A stretch of DNA of 64,000 nt from Babylonia areolata. Its lineage: Eukaryota; Mollusca; Gastropoda; Neogastropoda; Buccinidae. Positions 13,701-26,690 of this stretch are shown piece after piece. Below the pieces are notes generated by a model that ran no database searches, was not told the origin of the DNA, and saw only the letters and a list, made by a program, of their open reading frames with translations. A program made the translations under genes and the position numbers. The stretch's first letter is position 1, and each line of letters begins with the position of its first letter. The stretch spans positions 56,087,536 through 56,151,535 of the forward strand of contig NC_134896.1 in assembly GCF_041734735.1 (NCBI RefSeq), in the 5' to 3' direction.

Positions 13701-15248
13701 TGCCAAAGATTTTAGAGAGATTAAAACTTAATGCTTGAACACCTATAGTGGTTGCGAAATAGTATTAAGCAAGAGGAAACTTCCAATTAATATTATCTGC
13801 TACTCTGTCTGTAAGGATTATAAAATTCAACCAGATACAAACAAGGAAACAAGGCAATCAGAGCTAGGAAATGAAACAGTAGTGATGTTCACCTTGAAAG
13901 AAGAAGAAAGATCACAGAGGGTTGGTGGGGGGAGGTTAGCAATTTGTCTTCTTGAGGATCACAGGAAATATCAGACCCACACAAGAATACATCCGTGTAT
14001 CCATGCACGCACAAACACACATACATGCACTGGACCGATGGGCCACAATACAGGTCAACGGACACAACACACTAAGCACGGACTCCTCCCGGTATCAACA
14101 AGACTGGTGTACATAGAGAATCATGAGATGCCTTGAACGGACTGCAACATGGGAAGCACAAGTGACCCTGATCATGTGCACCACGTGGTTAATAACAATC
14201 TGGGGAGACAACACAACAACAAAATCTCACTTCCGTTCCAGGACTAGTCAGAATTCAGCCTTGAACAGTCAATCTTTAAAAAAAATGAATCTTGTTTTTT
14301 AACCACAACTTGTGGAATACCAACCCCAAGCCGCATCTCTCCAATACAAGTCACTAATTACCCTGATTTGGCTGTCCCTCTTAAAACATTACTTTGATTT
14401 TACTTACAAACAAAACATAAAAAATACCAACAAACCAAAAAAAAAAAAAGGGGGTGGGGGGGGCGAAAGAAAAGACAATATAAACAAAAAGCAAAACACA
14501 TATTCACAAGTCTTGAAAAAGATGTGTAAAGAATGAAATGAAAATAAAATGAACAAAAAATCAGATGACTTGAGCCATTTGTACCCCACTATTGACAAAA
14601 AGTTAACTTGTATTCTGGTGGTAAGAGATCAGCCAGATAAAGTTATAAATGATCCCATTGCTGAACATTTTTTGAAATACAATCTTGCACATTACATAAT
14701 CCAGACAACTAAATTTGAATAGCTCAAACTGACTTTTATAAGTGCAAAAACAAAACAAAAAAACAAAGGGGGTGGAGGGGTGATGGGGAAGAAAAGAACA
14801 GAAGAACAAGCCACTACCCTCTTATGCCTAAATTTTTTTTTTTTTTTAAACCAAAAAAAAACAAAACCATTGAGCTTCCATGATACTTAAGTATAAAACT
14901 GAAAATTAAGCACAAAAAAGGGAAATGAAAAGGAAAAGAAAACATCACCTCACTAATTGTGTAAATCCATAAATCATGTTTTTCTTTAGGGTTTTTTTTT
15001 TTGTCTCATGGTTTTGTAACACCCCCTTCTCATCCACCCTTACCTCTTTTTTATGCCCCAAATATCCCCATTGCCTTCATATATATGTATATAATATATA
15101 TTTATACATATATATATATTACATATGTACAAATATACACGCACAAAAAAAAAAACCCAAACATTTATTCCACAAAGAACAAGAACCATTTTGACATCAC
15201 AATGCAAATAGAAAAAAAAAAAGAGGTAGACTACAACCCCACTCTCCG

Positions 15249-16764
15249 TCACCTGTGCTGTTGATGAGGGTGTTGCTGATGTGGATGCTGATGCTGATGC
15301 TGCTGTTGCTGTTGCTGCTGCTGCTGTTGCTGTTGTTGTTGTTGCAGTGGTTGCTGCTGTGGCTGCGGTGACTGGGGACTGCAGGCCTGGGGGCTCTCGT
15401 GGACGTGTGGCTCCTGCATGACCACGTTCTGGAGGGCCATGGGCGTCAGCCACTCCTTGGGAATGGCGCGCTCGATGAAGGGGATGCAGGAGCTGACGTA
15501 GGCCAGGCGGTTCACCCAGCTGGGCAGCTCCTTCCCGCACAGGATCTGCACGCATCATGCACAGAGATGCCAACCCCTGTCAAGTGTGACAATCAGGAAA
15601 TTTGGTAAAAACATTCTGAATTTACTAGGAACACTCGGACTCTGAGCCACATCAGCTAACGCACATTTTGTCTACAAGGCATACAAATACTTGGGCCTAC
15701 CTGCAACACAGTATAACTGCTATGATTAAGCTGACTGGTCCACTCAATGCTGTTTCAATGTAAACATGCACACAATTAGCTGAGCATCATCAAGTGAGAC
15801 CAAGTTTAGTAAGTAGTGACTGCCCTGGCCTCGTGATCCATTGGTCTAGAACGTCTGGGTAATGTGACAACAGGAAAGCATGTGACCATGCTATCCAGCT
15901 GAAAATGAACTCGTCGGAACAATTGTGACGTTGGCGTAACGTCAGAACAAACCACGATGTGCATAACAAAATACAGCGAAATCCTAACAGTCCGCATCTC
16001 TGCATGCAGAAACAAATAATCTCTCCTCCCCCTTCCCCCACACCCATACCTCCCCCCAACCACCCCCGAAAACAGAGTCTGGCTGCCAACATCACAATCA
16101 AACACTGTGTAAAAGAAGTGAGCGTGTATTGTTTCAATGCCCTCAGGGGGCATGTGAAATAAACTTCTCGCCTTGCCCTCGCCTTGCCTTGCCTTTCTTC
16201 AAAGCTCACTCACAGACTCTTTCCTCTTGTTACTCATCTATTCTTAAATGACAAGATTCAAATCTGAAAACAAATACTTGAACTAGACGTCTACAGTCAC
16301 CAACATGTGTGACAGGGCATTACAGAAAATTCCTCCATCTCCACACACAGACACTGGTGAGGAGTCCATGAATGCAGAAGATAATCAGAAATCAAAAAAC
16401 AACACGCAGTTGCAAATAACTATCAGTATCAGTGTCAGTAGCCAAGGAGGCATCACTGCCTTCGGCCAAATCCATACACCCTACACCACATCTGCAAAGC
16501 AGATGCCTGACCAGCAGCATAACCCAACGCGCTAAGTAAGGCCTTCAGAAAACAAAAAAGAAAGATGGTACTAATAATGATAATAATGACGATAATGATA
16601 ATATAAAAAAAATAAATAAAAAGACAATAAAGATGATAAGCAAATAAGCAAACAAATGTAAAACATGCAGACACACATACACACTTATGCATAACAGATA
16701 TGCAATAAACATGCAGTTTCACAGATATGAAAGCACAAACAAATACACATAAACATACTCAAGC

Positions 16765-16802
<38 letters not shown>

Positions 16803-18416
16803 TCCCAAATTACCCTGCACCCCCCCCTCCTCCACACAAATAAACAAACAAACAAAAAAAAGGCAAAAATTTTATTGCCCAAACTTAGAACTGCTCTAAA
16901 GCCATGGCTGCAACATAAACATACACAGTTGCCCCATTGTCAGGAAATCCCCTTTTTACTGGACTTTCATTTTCTTCCAAACAAAGCCAAAAGTGCTGGC
17001 ATTTCTTGAAACAGTTCACTTGTGTGTGGCAGAATCAGTCAATATTAACCCACACACACACACGTACACCCCCCCCCCCCACACCCCAATGGTGGCTCAT
17101 TCATCAAATCAATCCTATCAATGGTGGCTCATGCAATCAGCCCTATCAACAATAGCTCATTCAATCAATCATATCAAGGTGGATCACTGAAACAGTGCTA
17201 TCAACCGTTGCTCACGAGTTTATAGTATACTACCATTCATTGCGCATGAAACCAATCTTATCAACGGTTGCTCATCAAATCGATCTCATCAATGATGGCT
17301 CTGGCTCATGGAATCAGCTTGATCAATGACGACTCATCCACATCAATCTTATCACTGACAATATGTCTGCTTGATTTTTACTGGCCTGAACGGCTGAAGT
17401 TCACACAGACCATCACAAATGACACTTACCTGTACAAGTGACTGAGAAAAATGGTTACAGTTCTTGTTGAGCAAGTGGTACTGGTCCCCACGGAACTCTT
17501 TGCCCAACTGTTCTGTGATACGACGAATGTCTTCTGAGGAGAAGTCTGTGTAGCCAATGTGTATCGTTTGTCTGGAAGGATACAAAAGAATTTGTTTTTC
17601 AAAGAGAAACTGCAACAGAAAATCAAGACTGTGTGTGTGTGTGTGTGTGTATGTGTGTGTGTGCATGCATTGCATGCGAGTGTGTGTGTGCGTGTGCGTG
17701 CATGCGTGTCTGTGTGTGTACATGCATGTTTGTGTCTGTATGTATGACTATACATGAAAAACTAAGCATGCGTATGTCTGTGTGTATGTACATCTTTGTG
17801 TGTGCGTGTGCGTGCGTGTGCATGCGCGCGTGTGTCTGTGTTTGTCAAAGTGTGCATATATACACATACACAATGCATATCATATGTGAGCATGTGTGTG
17901 TACATGCATGCACATGCGCATGCATGCACATATGTATGAATATGGTAAGAAGGAATATCTTCTGTATACATGTGCACATACACTGCCAAAAATTGGACAC
18001 ACAATTGACATCACACAGCAGACAAAAATGTGGGTGATTCTCGCATGCCACGTACACAAACGACCACTGAAATATGCTCACTTGAACTTGAACTGTTCTC
18101 CCAGGTCATCTGCATCCCTGGGCTCAATTTCAAAGACCCCAGAAAACGGAAACGGGTGACCACCGTATGCATATTCTGAAAAGAAAATGTACCATGAACC
18201 AACAATTTGATAACACTGGACTTTAGGTTATACAAGGTAATCGTCATAATTTTCCAAAACCCGTTATGTCATGAATGTTTTGCCATATATAGTTTCTAAC
18301 CCTGAATAGCTGTGACATTTGCACAAAAATAAAGTATGCCTGGCTGAGCCCTTCTGCCTTGATCTCTCTGTCCTTATTCTTTCTTTAACCCCCCATCTCT
18401 TTTTAGAAGCATTATA

Positions 18417-18472
<56 letters not shown>

Positions 18473-19860
18473 GTGTGTGTGTGTGAGTGTGCATGTGTGT
18501 GTGTGTATGTGTGTATGTGTGTGTGTGAGCAATGTACTGCACTGAATGGTGATCAGCAAGTGTTCAGTGTGCATGGTCCATCAAAACAAAAGGTAGTGAC
18601 GTCATATTCCACTAAACAAAGAGGATTCATCTACCACCAAAAAGGTTTGGTTTTTTTTTTATAAACTTTAGTTTTTTGTTTTGAAGAATCCTGCAGTCAA
18701 TTTGTTTTCTTCTTCTCTGTGCTTGGCTGGTTTGTTTCTTTCGTCTCACCTCTAATGTGATACTGTCATTTTGATGTGATTTTCAAAACTATCTTTTTGA
18801 TCACCTTTTTTTTTTATATATAGGGCTGTCAAACAAACTGGAGCACTTCACAAAGTATAAACTAATAAATACCACCACCAACAACAACAACAAAAAAAAC
18901 AGTAACAATTTACATGCAACATGTTATAAACAACAATACTGAACACAGAAAGATAAGAAAATCGCACCACAGGTTATGGCCACCACAGGTTATGGCTTGA
19001 ATCAAATGACTCATTCCCCTTTGCTTGCTTATCAAACTCCAGACTATCTCAATCTGTCAGTGTCGCACATTGAGTGACTCACCCAATTCTGTATAATTTA
19101 GCATCACCAAATGCCAAGTAACAAGTCATGGTTAGAGTCTGTATCTTGACACAACAGTCATGAGAGACAAACATTTCTCATAATAAAGCATGATTATCAA
19201 AGGATAAGAGTGTGACTGTGAGTGTGTGCACACGTGTGTATGTTTGTGAGTGTCGCTGTGCACGCATGTAATAATTATGATGTGTGTCTGTGTGTCACAG
19301 TTTGCATGAGTATATCTGTAAGCGTGTGCTCGTGTGTGAATGCGTTTGTGTGCACAGACAGAGAACTCAGAGGGAGAGGAAGTGACAGAGGTAGGAGAGC
19401 TCTGCATGTTAATAATTCATATAAATTCACATCTTTGTTTAGTGCCACGCGGAATATTCCTCTCCCTTCATAAGTAAAGTACTTTTCTCACATCAAACAG
19501 CTGGCACAATTACAGCTGCATATAACAATGATGTACTTCCTGTACCTACAGTGAGTATACTGAAAGCATTATCACAGTTATATCATATGAAACAGTAAGT
19601 ATAACCATGTCCAAATCTTGTAATGCAACAAACTCATTGAACTGGGAGGGCAGGGTAGGGAAAAGATACTGGAGTAATGCCACACTTCTTTTTTTCTTAG
19701 TTTATGCTAGATGCTGATATTGCAAAACTATCAGATGTTAACAGCTTTCAAAACTGCAGAGACAGCAGCTGATGTGTCTGCACGATTCACAAATACTGTT
19801 TTTAATTCTCTTCTGGTATCACTCCCATTCACAAGCTTCAAAGGACTGGGAATGGAAAGA

Positions 19861-19933
<73 letters not shown>

Positions 19934-20112
19934 TATATGGTCTCAAATTAACTCAAGTACAGTGTCCCTGAACAGAATCATTTCCTCTAGCATGAGACAA
20001 GAAAAATGTCTTCACTTCATAACAGACATTCCATCAAATGAATTTTCGTATAACTATAATGCTTCTTGATTTATCATATATCAAATTTTAAAAAGAAAGA
20101 AAAAAGAGAGAG

Positions 20113-20146
<34 letters not shown>

Positions 20147-21490
20147 GAGAGAGAGAGAGGGAGAGAGTGAGAGAGAGAGAGAGAGAGAAAGGGAGAGAAA
20201 GAAAGGGAGAGAGAGAGGGAGAGAGAGACAAGAGTTCCTCCTAAAGGATGGGAAACTTCAGTGAATGAAAACATGCAGAATGCAGAAGGTGGACAGGACC
20301 TGACAGACAGACACAAAGTGACTCAGAGAAATGATGTATGCATACCTGTGCCGTATACTTCAATACCAGAGTGGAAGACGCCCAGCCCAAGTGAGGATGT
20401 ATACTCATTTATCCAGTACTGCAACACAGAAACAACTCTCCATCACTTCTGTTCAACAGGGCTGGATATGAAACCATAATGAATATAAACAAGGAATAGA
20501 ATAAACACAACAAACATATTCCTTGTTTCTTCATGAGTTCAAGGGTATGACGTTGATAAATGAGAACTGAGAAAAGTCACTTTCATAACCAATCAAACAA
20601 CACAAATCAAATGTGATTCTAGTATGCAGATTGATTTTATAAACAGTGATGCTTATAAATATAATGCATTTTAAAATTCAAAACTACCCTCCATAGAGAA
20701 CTTGTCATTGTCTATTCAGTATTTGGAGTCAAACGGTGAAAATGGAAAACATATTCTAGACAGCGGATAAGAACAACAGGTAAACTTGTGATTAACAGTT
20801 GGTGGCCTGGTGCTCCAAGACATTTTGTCTCCATTAATACATGATCATACATGCTGTGATGTGACTACATTTTGTTTCTCTCTCTTCTTTTTAAAACATA
20901 ATACATTTTGCTCTTTTTAATAATCTTTTCTTTTCTTTTTTTTTTACACACAACACAAAACACCAGCCACGTAGACTAGCTATGTTTTTGGTGGCTATAA
21001 TTTGATGTTTAATTTGACGTTCATTTAATACATTTAAAAAAAATCTTTGTTGCCTTTGAGTTGAACCATAAAAATGTGGTATGTATAAACAAGGGTACCC
21101 CCCCCCCCCCCCCCTTACATCAATTCTATCAGCATAAAGTAACCTCTTGATTGGTTATAAATATGTGTTTTCCATAGGAAAAACAAATAAAAACTGCACG
21201 CAGGAAAAAAATACAAAAAAATGGGTGGCGCTGTAGTATAGCGATGCGCTCTCCCTGGGTTGAGCAGCCCAAATTTCACGCAGAGAAATCTGTTGTGATA
21301 AATTTTTAAAATTCTAAAATAAGTAATACATTTACAATATGCTTGTTACATGACTGCTTGTTACATGACTGAACAAGTTGTCACTGGCCTAATAAAAGAC
21401 AAATACTGTAAACTGTCCAAAGGGAAAATAATATCACTTTACAGAACAGCAAGGCCAAGTAGAGACATGCATAGACACACACACCTCATC

Positions 21491-21526
<36 letters not shown>

Positions 21527-23292
21527 ACAGAGCTCTCCTGATACATGTGTACACTAACACCCTTGCGTACACACACACACACACACACACAAACACACAG
21601 ACACACACACACACAGAGGCTGCCACTGACTGGCCGCAAGAGGGGTGGGAAAAGATCTTTGATGCCAAGAACATGGCATCTAGTGCGTTGCTCAGTCTAT
21701 TGTATTTGGAAAAGCCCACAGAGACTCTGTTCCGTTTTAGAAGAAATTTGTGCAATAAAAATGATGCCGATATTCGTTTGATTTCCAAAGCACCGTGCTC
21801 TACCTTTCATGCTAGACTTACTGCCGCTCCCTCTCTCTACCTTTATTTCTTTGAGGCGATCGATGGTGTGATGGCCTTGTACCTGTTCTTTTTGGTATTC
21901 TTTGACTTTTCTGAGGATTTCCGATTTTCCTAGATGTAGGCTGTTCATTGTTGTTGCATTACCAGCAAGTCTGTCAGCTCGGTCATTTCCCTGTCCTGGG
22001 CAGTATGACCATGTAAGTTTTTGAATCTGAAAGTTGCACATTGCCTCATGCCACGCTGGGCTTCCCATTCCACTTTCAAATTTTCTGTATGAGGTTCATT
22101 GAGTCCGTTAGAATCAAGGCATGTTGGTTTCCGGGCATATGGATAGATGATAGCCACTGGAGGGCATGTGTCACAGCTTCAACTTCGATCGTTAGGCTGG
22201 AGGTTGTGACTTTGTAGGCAGCATTCTCTTCCCTAACTGTTTTTCCATTTTGTTTCGCAGTGAATCCCCAACAAGACAGGCCTTTGGTGACTGAGCCATC
22301 TGTGTATATAATGATGTCTTCTTTACAGTTTTCTTCTATGAGTAGCTTCACTTCTGCATCAGTTTTGCCCTCTGGCCATTCCCGACAATGTCTTCCCAGA
22401 GTGGGTGAAATGGCTGTGTTGAATAGATGACTGAGGTTTTCAGGGTTTTCCTCCTATTCTTTTATTTCTTTCAGGTCTTGTAGTCGGCATACTACCTGGA
22501 TTGTGTCTTCTGCTTGCCCCATCCATGATCTTCCTCGTCCTAGACGGCTGCCGTTTGGTTCCTTGACTGCGTCATGCAGTGGGTTTTAAGGGTTTTCTAA
22601 TGCTCTGAAATAGGTCTGAACATGTTCTAACTTGTTTCTGGCCTGCACTGATGGAAGGTCAAGAAGGTCAGCAAGACCAAGTTAGACATGCTTATTCTAG
22701 TATTCTAGTCTGAATTTCACAATACCTGATGTGACAACTTATCAATGCAGTCCAGCACAAAATTCTCAACCAATCACTATATCCTAGATTGCTGAACTTC
22801 TTTAATCAAGTACTGAAATCACTCGCAATACAAGCTACTGGCTTGAGCTGTTCAACTTTTTTAGTTTTACATTGAAGAACTTTCAGTTCATCTTTCAAAT
22901 TTCATGTGATGTACAGATTTCAGCTGTTAAAGATTCCAACACGTAACACGTTTTACAAAACTGCAGTTCACTAATCACATGATTCATGCTTTTTTTCCTT
23001 TTTTTTTTTTTTTGTTAAAAATTACAACATTGTCAAACTTTTAAAATACTGCTGTTTACTCACCCCAAAGTAAAAGATACAGTTGTTCTTGGATTTTTAT
23101 GTTTTAAATACTACTTTCACTGATGAAATGATGATGCAGCCACTATACGAATTTCAGTTGTGAAAATTCCAATCCTGTTTAACACTGTAAACACTCCTGT
23201 TAACTCATAATCATGATGCACAGGCTTTATTTTACAAACTGAAAAAGGCTTACCATGTCATAAACATTCACCAGGACTGGTTCTTGAGCCAT
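15249..23292 (-). CDS. DESI2: Desumoylating isopeptidase 2 / PPPDE peptidase domain protein
   Basis: Five coding exons: 23292-23254, 20418-20346, 18175-18082, 17571-17430 and 15545-15249 (stop included). All junctions are GT-AG and phases match, giving 214 residues; human DESI2 has 194. The protein starts [13 protein letters not shown]. The PPPDE thiol-peptidase fold spans about residues 6-150. The expected catalytic pair is visible: His29 in [11 protein letters not shown] and Cys107 in NKNCNHFS. The conserved [15 protein letters not shown] stretch and [15 protein letters not shown] follow. The family removes SUMO or ubiquitin from proteins in the cytoplasm; which substrate applies here is unknown. 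The C-terminus departs from vertebrates: a Gln/His/Pro-rich tail with 15 consecutive Gln codons replaces the usual Ala/Ser-rich end. A strong acceptor (TTGTTGCAG) just 5' of 23327 suggests a separate non-coding first exon. Confidence 0.95.
15300..15344 (-). repeat. Coding CAG/CAA repeat (15 Gln) in DESI2
   Basis: Fifteen glutamine codons, a mix of CAG and CAA, lie in frame in the last DESI2 exon. They are followed by CAT/CAG/CCT codons giving a His/Gln/Pro tail to the stop at 15249. The mixed codons suggest a length more stable than a pure CAG run. Confidence 0.95.
15815..16195. repeat. Possible SINE, diverged
   Basis: The segment near 16060-16090 (CACCCCCGAAAACAGAGTCT, then GGCTGCC) resembles the central block of SINE-A. 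A GGCATGTGAAATAAAC stretch and a CCTTG-type simple tail follow. The 5' part differs from SINE-A, so it may be another SINE sharing a central domain, or a diverged copy. It lies in DESI2 intron 4. Confidence 0.35.
16424..16545 (-). repeat. SINE-C copy
   Basis: Reverse complement matches 3316-3425 and the same-orientation copy at 26583-26690 over most of its length, including CCAAATCCATAC and GACCAGCAG. It lies in DESI2 intron 4. A TA/GAT-rich simple stretch follows at 16570-16640. Confidence 0.65.
16767..16799. repeat. AC microsatellite
   Basis: About 16 AC units in DESI2 intron 4. Confidence 0.95.
17090..17345. repeat. Imperfect tandem repeat, about 30-45 bp period
   Basis: Diverged units built around AATGGTGGCTCATTCAATCA and a following CCTATCAA or TCTTATCAA. 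The array lies about 85 nt downstream of the DESI2 exon 4 donor (minus-strand sense). Unlike the BCKDHA arrays, its units do not contain the splice site. Confidence 0.7.
17626..17860. repeat. TG-rich microsatellite region
   Basis: Irregular TG, TGCATG and CGTG tracts in DESI2 intron 3, directly beside exon 4 (17430-17571). Confidence 0.9.
18411..18532. repeat. Compound TA/TG microsatellite
   Basis: A TA tract of about 25 units followed by irregular TG units, in DESI2 intron 2. Confidence 0.95.
19864..19931. repeat. AC microsatellite, about 33 units
   Basis: An uninterrupted AC run, among the longest pure ones in the window, in DESI2 intron 2. Confidence 0.97.
20104..20231. repeat. GA-rich microsatellite
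   Basis: Purine-only GA tract with GGGA interruptions, in DESI2 intron 2, about 115 nt from exon 2. Long purine strands of this type can form triplex DNA. Confidence 0.95.
21098..21114. repeat. Poly(C) run of 17
   Basis: A homopolymeric C run between GGGTA and TTACAT in DESI2 intron 1; its length may be unreliable in an assembly. Confidence 0.9.
21180..21310 (+). repeat. SINE-B 3' fragment
   Basis: The GGTGGCGCTGTAGTATAGCG segment, CTCTCCCTGGG and CAGAGAAATCTGTTGTGA match the 3' end of SINE-B at 33237 and, in reverse, at 585-650. The 5' half is missing. Confidence 0.75.
21494..21612. repeat. AC microsatellites
   Basis: Three AC runs separated by short unique sequence. They lie next to the 3' side of the LINE fragment that follows. 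Confidence 0.9.
21640..22690 (-). mobile_element. Decayed LINE fragment with RNase H domain (I-clade type)
   Basis: On the minus strand, from about 22690 down, the translated pieces include an RNase H domain: [12 protein letters not shown] (first catalytic Asp), [17 protein letters not shown] (catalytic Glu), [10 protein letters not shown] (catalytic Asp) and a late [18 protein letters not shown] block. RNase H after a reverse transcriptase is typical of I-type non-LTR elements. No intact reverse transcriptase is visible; only a 3' piece is present. In-frame stops and at least one frameshift break the reading frame (for example after ALENP near 22585 and in the QDLKEIKE region near 22455). 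It sits in DESI2 intron 1 in the sense orientation. Confidence 0.8.
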
Positions 23293-24098
23293 TGCGCAAG
23301 TCTTCCAGACTCACAACACAGCCCACACTGCAACAACAGCACGACAACGTCCACCAATCCAGCGGGTAGTGCAGTACCAGCTCCACGTCCAGTGCTGTCC
23401 CCTGTTGAAGTGTCACTTTGCCCCAAAGCTCCAATCCCCAGGCTAAGCACAGTCTGTTTGCCAATGCTGTAATGTTGGAGTGTCACGTGCTGTAATGCCT
23501 GTCTAAGTGGGTCCTGGCTTCAATAGAGGCATGCCACTTTGCTAATGAACCTAGTGTGTCAGCTTTGTCCACACGGGATAGTGACAAGAGAGAAAACTCT
23601 GGTATAATTATAGAGCTCCTGTTTACTCAGTCTTTCCCTGCCCTCTGAAAAACAGATCTAATTCTCTTTAGTTCTCTTTCAGTTTCACAGACTCAAAACT
23701 GTTATTGTGTTAATTCAGAATGTCAAATCCACGAAATGTAACATTTTAGGGCTGATGTCACTGTCTCAGTTTTTTCAGTTCCTGGTTTCAAGCTTCAACA
23801 ACAATCAACCTAAACTGGCTAGCGTACAAAGGTTCTTTGATATGGTGCTCTGCCAGAACTATGAATTACTCAATGGCCAGGATTTCTGAGGGGTCACACT
23901 AACCAAGCTGGTGTATATATATCCATGATGATGGAAATTCTTCACCTGAAATAAGAGAAGAAAAACATCATCCATAAAAATAATGAATAAGTGACAAGCC
24001 ACTCACATTTTATAAACATGCCTAAAACAAATTTAGGAAAATGCATAATAATTTAATGTACAAGAAGAAGACGTATACAGTCTTACGAAGCATACCAA

Positions 24099-24129
<31 letters not shown>

Positions 24130-24941
24130 CATATATACAACACACTACAACACACACACACACACACACAAAGTCATACACAAGCATGTATGCAGACAAA
24201 CTGACAGACACGCATGTACACATACCATATAGTTATATGATACTGTTCTTTGAATATAAGCTGACAAATCTAGGTAAGGCTGCAAAATGACACTTACTAA
24301 GAAATCTTAGCTCAGCCAAGGTTGTAAAGTATTCAAAGCTTGTGAACTTGTCTCTCACAGAGTTCTCAGTCAGATAAGAAACAGAGTTAATATATATCAA
24401 GATATGAGGGGAGAAAACAAACACACACACGCACACACACACAGTCACTTCCTTGTAAATTCTACAGTCCTCTAGTGTCAATTTGTTTACTGATGACACA
24501 TGACAGTTCATAGAAAGATATCAAATTCAGATCACTGAACCTGTCCAACCAGTTTTTAGAAGGGTGCAGAGTGGGTATTTATAAAAACTGGTATAGAAAC
24601 GACACCCCTTAACTAAAAACGACACCCCTTAACTAAGTTAAGCTCTATAAATCCCTAGCCCCTTCACCCTTTCCAGCTTCCTCCACCAAGCATACACACA
24701 TGAAACACATCCATGCACCTACACATACATATATATAATACACACATACACACACACACACACATTCACACTCCCTTCTGTATCACATGCAATTTATCAT
24801 CATTCTGAAGATGAATATCAGAATAACACTTTTTGGAAAATTGCAGAATGTCACCATCCATAATACCCATAAATTTTGTCCCACCCAGAACATCTTAGGT
24901 CACCATGAACGAAAGATGAACACAGGACACCTACCTTTTTC

Positions 24942-24947
<6 letters not shown>

Positions 24948-25001
<54 letters not shown>
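24948..25001. repeat. CA microsatellite
   Basis: About 27 uninterrupted CA units; a second, shorter, interrupted set lies at 24100-24170. Confidence 0.95.
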
Positions 25002-25004
<3 letters not shown>

Positions 25005-26582
25005 TTCTTTATTGCTGTGCTGGTATTGCAAGGCTACACTTTAGATAATACCAACAGTCAACAAGTTACACACATAAACTACAGTTATGATTCCACTGCA
25101 ACACACATGAAATTAATGTTTTTCTAAACTGGAGGCCAGCAGCTGGTGTACTAACATTTCCATTAACTCTGACTCATGTTCAATACTGGATTTTGAATTA
25201 ATAGAGGAAACACATATATTGTATGTCTATCAATGTGATACATGACATTATCCTGCCCTTACAGATTTGTCCATTCCTCTACTTCTCTATTTCTCCTGCC
25301 CTGCCCTCCCCCCCCCCCTCCTCCCACACACACACACACTCTCTCTGATGATTAACTGCTACTGACTGCTGTTTCTCTAACTTGCTGCTAATTAATCAGC
25401 TAATTAACATACTTAACATTATGTCACAGGCAGTATACCTACTGTATGTACCACAAACAGAACTGAAACCAGTTCTCTGTGATATGAATTTGTAACTTTT
25501 GAACACATTACCTTTTTTTTTCTTTTCTTTTTTTTAACCCCTTTATTAAGTTTTCCACATACCTATATCACATGTTTTCATGGCATACATATCAGTCTGA
25601 CTCAAATGCTACAAACTTAAAAGTCAGTTTGGATGCCTTGAACTTACTGAACAAGCTGGTTGGATTAGAAAAGAAATGGGTCAGTCAGTCAGAGCACACA
25701 GCTGTTGACAGTGCATTATTTCAAAAACTTTTCTTTGTAAAGTTTGTTATCATATCAGTGATGAATGATTCATGGTCATACACAAATGGATAATTCTGTA
25801 CTGCTGTCACTCCATAAAATCAGTAACTTTTAAAAGATTAAATCCAAAATAATAATACAATTTTGATTCACGATTTCATAAGGATTATTATGCTGTTCTA
25901 GATACAGTGTTTTACTTAACTCTCTCTCTCTCTCCATATAAATCATTATATAAAATATATTTCAATACATTCATGAAGTGGCATCAAAGTCACTATGCTA
26001 CATGTCAGTAAAACAGGGAACCTACATACCCACACAAAAAATTAATTTGACCTTCTGAGGAAAACAGGATTGAAAGCATGGCTGAACAAATGTTCTTTGA
26101 ACCACATCCAGATAGTTGAATGCCATACAGAACTTACCACATGCAAAGCAAGAAAAAGGGAGTGAAGGGGGACAGAGATCAGATTTCTGAGATACTCAGA
26201 CAGTGATAAGTGTAACTATCCATAAATAAGCCCACACACCATTATCAATGTCATAAAGCAGACAATCTTATTTATCATTGTCAAACACCAGTATTATCTG
26301 ACAACGTGAAACTGAAAGCAAAAGTTAAACAACTTTTTAGCCAGACTGGATCTATATATGAGAAATGTAAGAGAAACAATCGTCGCTAAAACAGATATGT
26401 GGTTCTGAATTTTTGTATTCCATGGGGTATTCCCGGTGATTGAGTACTTTCATGCACTCATTTATGAAAAATAATTGACAGCATAATGGTTAAATCACTT
26501 GATCTCAAAGGTTTTCCTTGCCTATAACTTGTATAAGTTTCTGGATTAAGATCGTTGTTGAAGTTAGGCACATGTCTTTGCT

Positions 26583-26690
26583 CAGTTTCAGTTTCAGTTG
26601 CTCAAGGAGGCGTCACTGCGTTCGGACAAATCCATATACGCTACACCACATCTACCAAGCAGAGGCCTGACCAGCAGTGTAACCTCAGCA
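26583..26690 (-). repeat. SINE-C copy
   Basis: Matches 16424-16545 in the same orientation, including CTCAAGGAGGCGTCACTGCG, ACAAATCCATA and GCCTGACCAGCAG. A CAGTTT simple repeat forms its left edge. Confidence 0.65.

Larger units (their letters stand above)
3800..15248 (-). other. Gene-free stretch, probably including a long DESI2 3' UTR
   Basis: I see no supported coding exon here. The sequence is AT-rich with many A and T homopolymer runs, a few CA/TC tracts and one 76-bp tandem duplication. It carries none of the SINE families that are common elsewhere in the window. It directly follows the DESI2 stop on the minus strand, so a long 3' UTR is plausible. A minus-strand AATAAA lies at 4431-4426 as one candidate end, and others are possible. 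Small open frames here lack domains and are treated as chance. Confidence 0.4.

Noticed and set aside
22076-22351. Host ribonuclease H gene
   Set aside because: The surrounding frames on the same strand are broken and continue as LINE sequence; this is the LINE's RNase H domain.
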